This document shows, one piece after another, positions 24,513 through 28,166 of a stretch of DNA of 28,166 bases. The stretch comes from Desulfurellales bacterium. Its GTDB lineage: Bacteria; Campylobacterota_A; Desulfurellia; Desulfurellales; Hippeaceae. Within the stretch, counting starts at the first letter, position 1. Every line of letters starts with the position of its first letter. Under the pieces are notes generated by a model that saw nothing but the letters and a program-made list of their open reading frames with translations, made no database searches and was not told the origin of the DNA. A program made the position numbers and the translations under genes. The DNA is taken from positions 1-28,166 of the forward strand of contig JAMOPP010000185.1 in assembly GCA_027064405.1 (NCBI GenBank), read 5' to 3'.

Positions 24513-25744
24513 GTTTTTTGAAGGAATTTGATCCCGATGTGTATCAAGCTATAGAAAACGAAAGAAATCGTGAAACATACGGTTTGGAGCTTATAGCAAG
24601 TGAAAATTTTGTCTCTAAGGCTGTTCTTGAAGCTCAAGGTTCGATTATGACGAATAAATATGCGGAAGGATATCCCCATAAAAGGTATTATGGCGGATGT
24701 GAATATGTCGATGTTGTTGAAGATTTGGCCATTGAAAGGGCTAAAAAACTTTTTGGCGCAGAGCATATAAATGTGCAACCGCATTCCGGTTCGCAGGCAA
24801 ATATGGCTGTTTATATGTCGGTTCTTCAGCCACAGGATAGGATGCTTGGTATGGATTTATCAAATGGCGGACATTTAACTCACGGTTCAAGTGTAAATTT
24901 TTCAGGAAAACTTTACACAACATTTGGCTACGGCATAAATCCTGAAACGGGTTTGATAGATTATGAAGACCTTGCTGAAATTGTTCAGGAATTTAAGCCG
25001 AGACTCATAGTTTGCGGTGCAAGTGCCTATCCGAGAAAAATTGATTTTGCAAAATTTAGAGAGATAGCCGATAGTGTTGAAGCTTATCTTATGGCTGATA
25101 TAGCACATATTGCAGGTCTTGTTGCTGCGGGATTGCACCAAAGCCCGATTCCTTACTGTGAATTTGTGACAACGACAACCCATAAAACGCTTAGAGGCCC
25201 AAGGGGCGGTATGATTATGACAAAAGACTTTTTTGCAAAGCCACTTGATAAAATGGTATTTCCCGGCATGCAGGGAGGTCCTTTGATGCACACCATAGCT
25301 GCCAAAGCTGTATGCTTTAAAGAGGCTTTAAGTGATGATTTCAAAGATTATCAAAAACAGATTATTAAAAATGCCAAGAGATTGGCTGAAGTGTTAATGG
25401 CGAGAGGTTTTAAGCTTGTAAGTGGCGGAACCGATAATCATCTTATGCTTGTTGATTTAACCGATAAAAATATGTCGGGAAAAGAAGCTGAAGAGGCGCT
25501 GGGAAAGGTTGGCATAACGGTCAATAAAAATACGGTACCTGGAGAAACAAGGAGTCCTTTTGTTACAAGCGGGATAAGAATAGGAACACCGGCTGTTACA
25601 ACAAGGGGAATGAAAGAGGCTGAAATGGAAAAGATAGGTGAATTTATTGCCGATACCCTAAGTAACATTGGAAATGAAAAGAAATATGCAAATATAAAAG
25701 AAGAGGTGAGAAAACTCTGCGAAAACTTTATATTCTATCGTTAA
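24509..25744 (+). CDS. glyA: Serine hydroxymethyltransferase
   Basis: GlyA interconverts serine and glycine with tetrahydrofolate and is the main source of one-carbon units. It is 411 residues, full length. Visible features are ASENFVS near the N-terminus, YAEGYPHKRYYGGCEYVD, the PLP-binding lysine in TTTTHKTLRGPRGG, and the C-terminal SGIRIGTPAVTTRG. The last 28 nt of coding sequence also carry the likely start of the next gene, in another frame. The GAGGTGA ribosome-binding site of that gene codes for part of the GlyA C-terminus. Confidence 0.98.
   Translation: MSFLKEFDPDVYQAIENERNRETYGLELIASENFVSKAVLEAQGSIMTNKYAEGYPHKRYYGGCEYVDVVEDLAIERAKKLFGAEHINVQPHSGSQANMAVYMSVLQPQDRMLGMDLSNGGHLTHGSSVNFSGKLYTTFGYGINPETGLIDYEDLAEIVQEFKPRLIVCGASAYPRKIDFAKFREIADSVEAYLMADIAHIAGLVAAGLHQSPIPYCEFVTTTTHKTLRGPRGGMIMTKDFFAKPLDKMVFPGMQGGPLMHTIAAKAVCFKEALSDDFKDYQKQIIKNAKRLAEVLMARGFKLVSGGTDNHLMLVDLTDKNMSGKEAEEALGKVGITVNKNTVPGETRSPFVTSGIRIGTPAVTTRGMKEAEMEKIGEFIADTLSNIGNEKKYANIKEEVRKLCENFIFYR
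25703..25719 (+). promoter_or_regulatory. Ribosome-binding site and CTG start of the TPR gene
   Basis: GAGGTGA (25703-25709), a 7-base match to the anti-Shine-Dalgarno complement, lies 7 nt before CTG 25717 inside glyA. It decides the start of the TPR protein. Confidence 0.6.
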
Positions 25745-27936
25745 TCTCTGTTTTACTGCTGTTTTCCGTAAAATCTTATGCTTTTAGATTGTCATTCTAT
25801 CGGGATAACAGCAGTTCATATTTTGTTGTTAAAAATATACCGAATAACTATAAAGTGGATATACTCGGTCGTTATGTTTCTATCTTTTTTAAAGACAAGA
25901 AAAGTAATGTGGAAATTTTTAAGGACAATTTGGGGGATGACAGATTCAGCTCTTTCTTTATCGAGAATCTAAAAAAGGGCTCAAGAATAGTTATTGGAAC
26001 GAAAACAGGATACACTCCTTTTGTCGATGGAATTAAAGATGGCATAAAAATAGAAAGCCGTACAAAGAAGATTGCGAGCAGTGTTCATAATAGAAACATA
26101 ATGCCTATTCCTGATAATTTAACCGCCTCGCCTTTTTATCTTTCAAGGAATATATTTGTGAAAAATAAGCAAAATAAGGCTTTTGCATACGATGAAAATC
26201 TTTTCTTTACGGGAATACGGACATTTTCCGGCAAAAACTACAATTTGGCAAAAGATTTTTTTAAGGAAATAGTTTTAAAACATAAAGACAGCGAATTTTA
26301 TTTAAGCAGCTATTTTTTGCTTGGAGACTGCTATAAGAATTTAAAACAGTACGACGATGCGTTGAAAATATACAACGAGGCTATAAAATTATCGGATAAG
26401 AACGACACCGTTGCTCAAACTCTGTTTTCTATGGCGGATATATACAAGATAAAGAATTATTATAGCAAGGTAAGAAGGATTTACAGTGAAATAAGCACCG
26501 ATTACAATGGAACTAAATGGGGCGATAAAGCTCAGTTTTTACTTGCAAAAACATATTATGATATAAAGAAATACAAAAAAGCTATAGAGCTTTTCCTTAA
26601 TATACGAAAAAGCTCTGCATATTACGCTCAAAGTATGCTTTTCGTTGCTGAGTCATTCATAAAACAGGGAAACGATGCAAAGGCTATACTTGCATACTAC
26701 ACTGTTTCGGATAAGTTAGATGAAATGGATGTTGCACAAAATTATAAGGAGATGTCTGATGTTGCTTTGTCCTTATGTAAATTTAAGGATAACAAAGAAT
26801 CCGAAAGGATTTTTGATTACATTGAGCAAAATAGCACGGAGGATATGCTTGAATATGCATATTTAAATCGAATGCAGTGCGATATTGAAAATAAAAACTA
26901 TAAAGATTTGCGTATAAAAGCAGATTATATAATTAAAAATTCCAAGATAATGAAAAATATAAAAGCCGCTAAAAAAATGCTTGATGAAGAAAAACTTATG
27001 AAAGGTGATGTAAAAAAGGATACAATAGATAAAATATTAAGCAGATACAGGAACGACCCCAAAATGATTGCACTGGCTTTATTTGTTTATGCCAAAGAAA
27101 ATTTCAGAAACCGTAAATATAAGGTGTGTCTTGATTATGTTCTAAAAATAAAAAAATTGTACCCAAAAAGCAAATACAATCAAAAAGCAAAAAAAATGTC
27201 CGAAGAATCTTTAAAGAATCTTATCGATGATTTATATTCCAATCCGGATAAGGAAAAACTTGAGTACATATATAGTATGAGTACCTCTTTGAAGGCTTTT
27301 GATATTGATATGTGTAGGTTATCGCTTGCACTTATTGCCTTTAATGAAATAGATAGGGTTTTGAAGGTTTCGGTTTATATAAAAGATGAAGGATGTAAGA
27401 AATTTGCACTTGCCAAATACAACATAGAAAAGGGTAAAGATAAAAAAGCGATGGATTTAATTAACGATATGCCGAGTGGTAAAAATTATGACTACTATAC
27501 GGATATTATTTTTGGAGATATAAATTATTTTAATTCGAAATATTCTAAAGCTTTGGATTTTTACAAGAAAGCTTACGGCATTAAATATGATATAATGAAG
27601 GACTACATAATGCTTAAAACGGCGCAAGCATACTTTGCTCTTTTCCGATACAAGGATGTAATTGACAGTTTAAATAGAATAAAAACAAAAATATACTTAA
27701 ATGAGTCGTTTTATCTAAAAGGTGTATCTTTATACAATGAGAAAAAATACAAACAGGCGGTGGAGATATTGAGCAATCTGCTTAATAATTTAGATTATAA
27801 AGAGAGGGCGTTGTTCTATATTTCTTTGTCTTATATAGGTCTCGGCGATAAAAAGAGTGCCAATGAGTATTTTGATAAACTTAAAAAGTTATACCCTAAG
27901 AGTGTATACATAAAACAACTTCAGGTGCTGTTTTAA
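25717..27936 (+). CDS. Secreted TPR-repeat protein with probable CTG start
   Basis: With the CTG at 25717 as start this is a 739-residue exported protein. It begins with a classic signal peptide, basic RK, a hydrophobic run (LYILSLISVLLLFSV) and a cleavage site at SYA. The frame is open up to a TGA at 25675, with no ATG, GTG or TTG before TTG 25789; starting there would remove the signal peptide and has no ribosome-binding site. CTG is well placed behind GAGGTGA. The mature N-terminus (about 23-125) is beta-rich and might be an AMIN-like domain. TPR-type helical repeats follow, clearest at about 155-330 and again at about 590-735, with lysine-rich helical sequence between. It is probably a periplasmic scaffold. 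It overlaps the glyA end and touches the kinase gene (TAATG). Function unknown. Confidence 0.8.
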   Translation: MRKLYILSLISVLLLFSVKSYAFRLSFYRDNSSSYFVVKNIPNNYKVDILGRYVSIFFKDKKSNVEIFKDNLGDDRFSSFFIENLKKGSRIVIGTKTGYTPFVDGIKDGIKIESRTKKIASSVHNRNIMPIPDNLTASPFYLSRNIFVKNKQNKAFAYDENLFFTGIRTFSGKNYNLAKDFFKEIVLKHKDSEFYLSSYFLLGDCYKNLKQYDDALKIYNEAIKLSDKNDTVAQTLFSMADIYKIKNYYSKVRRIYSEISTDYNGTKWGDKAQFLLAKTYYDIKKYKKAIELFLNIRKSSAYYAQSMLFVAESFIKQGNDAKAILAYYTVSDKLDEMDVAQNYKEMSDVALSLCKFKDNKESERIFDYIEQNSTEDMLEYAYLNRMQCDIENKNYKDLRIKADYIIKNSKIMKNIKAAKKMLDEEKLMKGDVKKDTIDKILSRYRNDPKMIALALFVYAKENFRNRKYKVCLDYVLKIKKLYPKSKYNQKAKKMSEESLKNLIDDLYSNPDKEKLEYIYSMSTSLKAFDIDMCRLSLALIAFNEIDRVLKVSVYIKDEGCKKFALAKYNIEKGKDKKAMDLINDMPSGKNYDYYTDIIFGDINYFNSKYSKALDFYKKAYGIKYDIMKDYIMLKTAQAYFALFRYKDVIDSLNRIKTKIYLNESFYLKGVSLYNEKKYKQAVEILSNLLNNLDYKERALFYISLSYIGLGDKKSANEYFDKLKKLYPKSVYIKQLQVLF

Positions 27937-28166
27937 TGAGTCAGGATAATATAAAAGATTTAGAGGATATGTTTAGGGCTGTTCTGAATACCAGCACTAA
28001 CTTGGAAAATTCCTACAATGAATTGAAAGATAAGTTTGAACTGTTGCAAATTAAGCTTGAAAATAATAGAAAATATTTGGAAAATATATTAAAAAGTATA
28101 AAAACAGGCGTTTGTTCAATAGATTTGCAGGGAAGGATAACAACATTTAACAAAGAAGCATCTTTA
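27936..28166 (+). CDS. PAS-domain sensor protein, probable histidine kinase (N-terminal part)
   Basis: Only the first 77 residues are in the window. ATG 27936 overlaps the TPR stop by one base (TAATG), so translation is coupled. Residues about 5-50 are a likely coiled coil with no membrane segment, and from about 46 a PAS domain begins (ILKSIKTGVCSIDLQGRITTFN). Soluble proteins of this layout are commonly NtrB/FlgS-like histidine kinases that pair with a sigma54-type response regulator. The kinase domain itself is beyond the edge, so that part is inference. Confidence 0.75.
   Translation, partial: MSQDNIKDLEDMFRAVLNTSTNLENSYNELKDKFELLQIKLENNRKYLENILKSIKTGVCSIDLQGRITTFNKEASL

Noticed and set aside
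25153..25668. Minus-strand open frames opposite glyA
   Set aside because: They lie wholly within the highly conserved glyA gene and carry no motif or ribosome-binding site.
25789..25791. TTG as start of the TPR protein
   Set aside because: It lacks a ribosome-binding site and would cut off an obvious in-frame signal peptide just upstream.

Overview
The window is a low-GC (roughly one-third G+C), densely packed bacterial chromosome segment made mostly of housekeeping genes in short overlapping operons. The gene mix is SMR-type MutS2 beside DnaG, SpoVG in a non-Bacillus setting, a second EF-G-like GTPase, a 6-oxopurine-type nucleoside phosphorylase with an MTA/SAH deaminase, and a sensory diguanylate cyclase. 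Together with the AT-rich codon use this suggests an anaerobic or microaerophilic Gram-negative of the Deferribacterota type. That placement is inference from gene content, not from a database match. No CRISPR array, complete insertion sequence or prophage is visible.

Left end (1-1339): an unrecognised 245-residue protein on the minus strand lies in clearly more GC-rich DNA. Just beyond its stop is a perfect 17-nt tandem repeat of a kind I associate with REP-associated Y1 transposases. A 498-nt non-coding stretch with a long inverted repeat then leads into native AT-rich DNA. This looks like a horizontal acquisition, or possibly an assembly join.

1340-8527 (plus strand): a membrane Cache-PAS-PAS-GGDEF diguanylate cyclase, then mutS2-dnaG-class II aldolase. 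MutS2 very probably starts at an internal ATG directly under a sigma70-like promoter, with no leader. A near-perfect 33-nt palindrome closes this block, where it meets a convergent minus-strand group (YvlD-like membrane protein, Cys-rich nitronate monooxygenase-like flavoprotein, TypA/BipA).

12083-19094 (plus strand): purine/methylthioinosine phosphorylase, mtaD, ispE, spoVG, terminator, tRNA-Gln(UUG), prs, rplY, pth, asd, uspA, then a strong bidirectional terminator. The phosphorylase and MtaD overlap and together suggest salvage of methylthioadenosine by deamination before phosphorolysis.

19166-22787 (minus strand): an EF-G-like GTPase (FusA2 class) preceded by an unrecognised 206-residue protein, and a PLP-homeostasis protein of the YggS family. 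23070-28166 (plus strand): a radical SAM protein, then rpiB-glyA-TPR protein-sensor kinase (cut by the window edge). The TPR protein apparently starts at a rare CTG codon inside glyA. Only that start gives it a signal peptide.

The best candidates for something new are the CTG-initiated secreted TPR protein coupled to a sensor kinase, the unknown protein paired with the EF-G paralogue, and the deaminase/phosphorylase salvage pair with a class II aldolase nearby. Nothing here is a self-evident new defence or mobile system.
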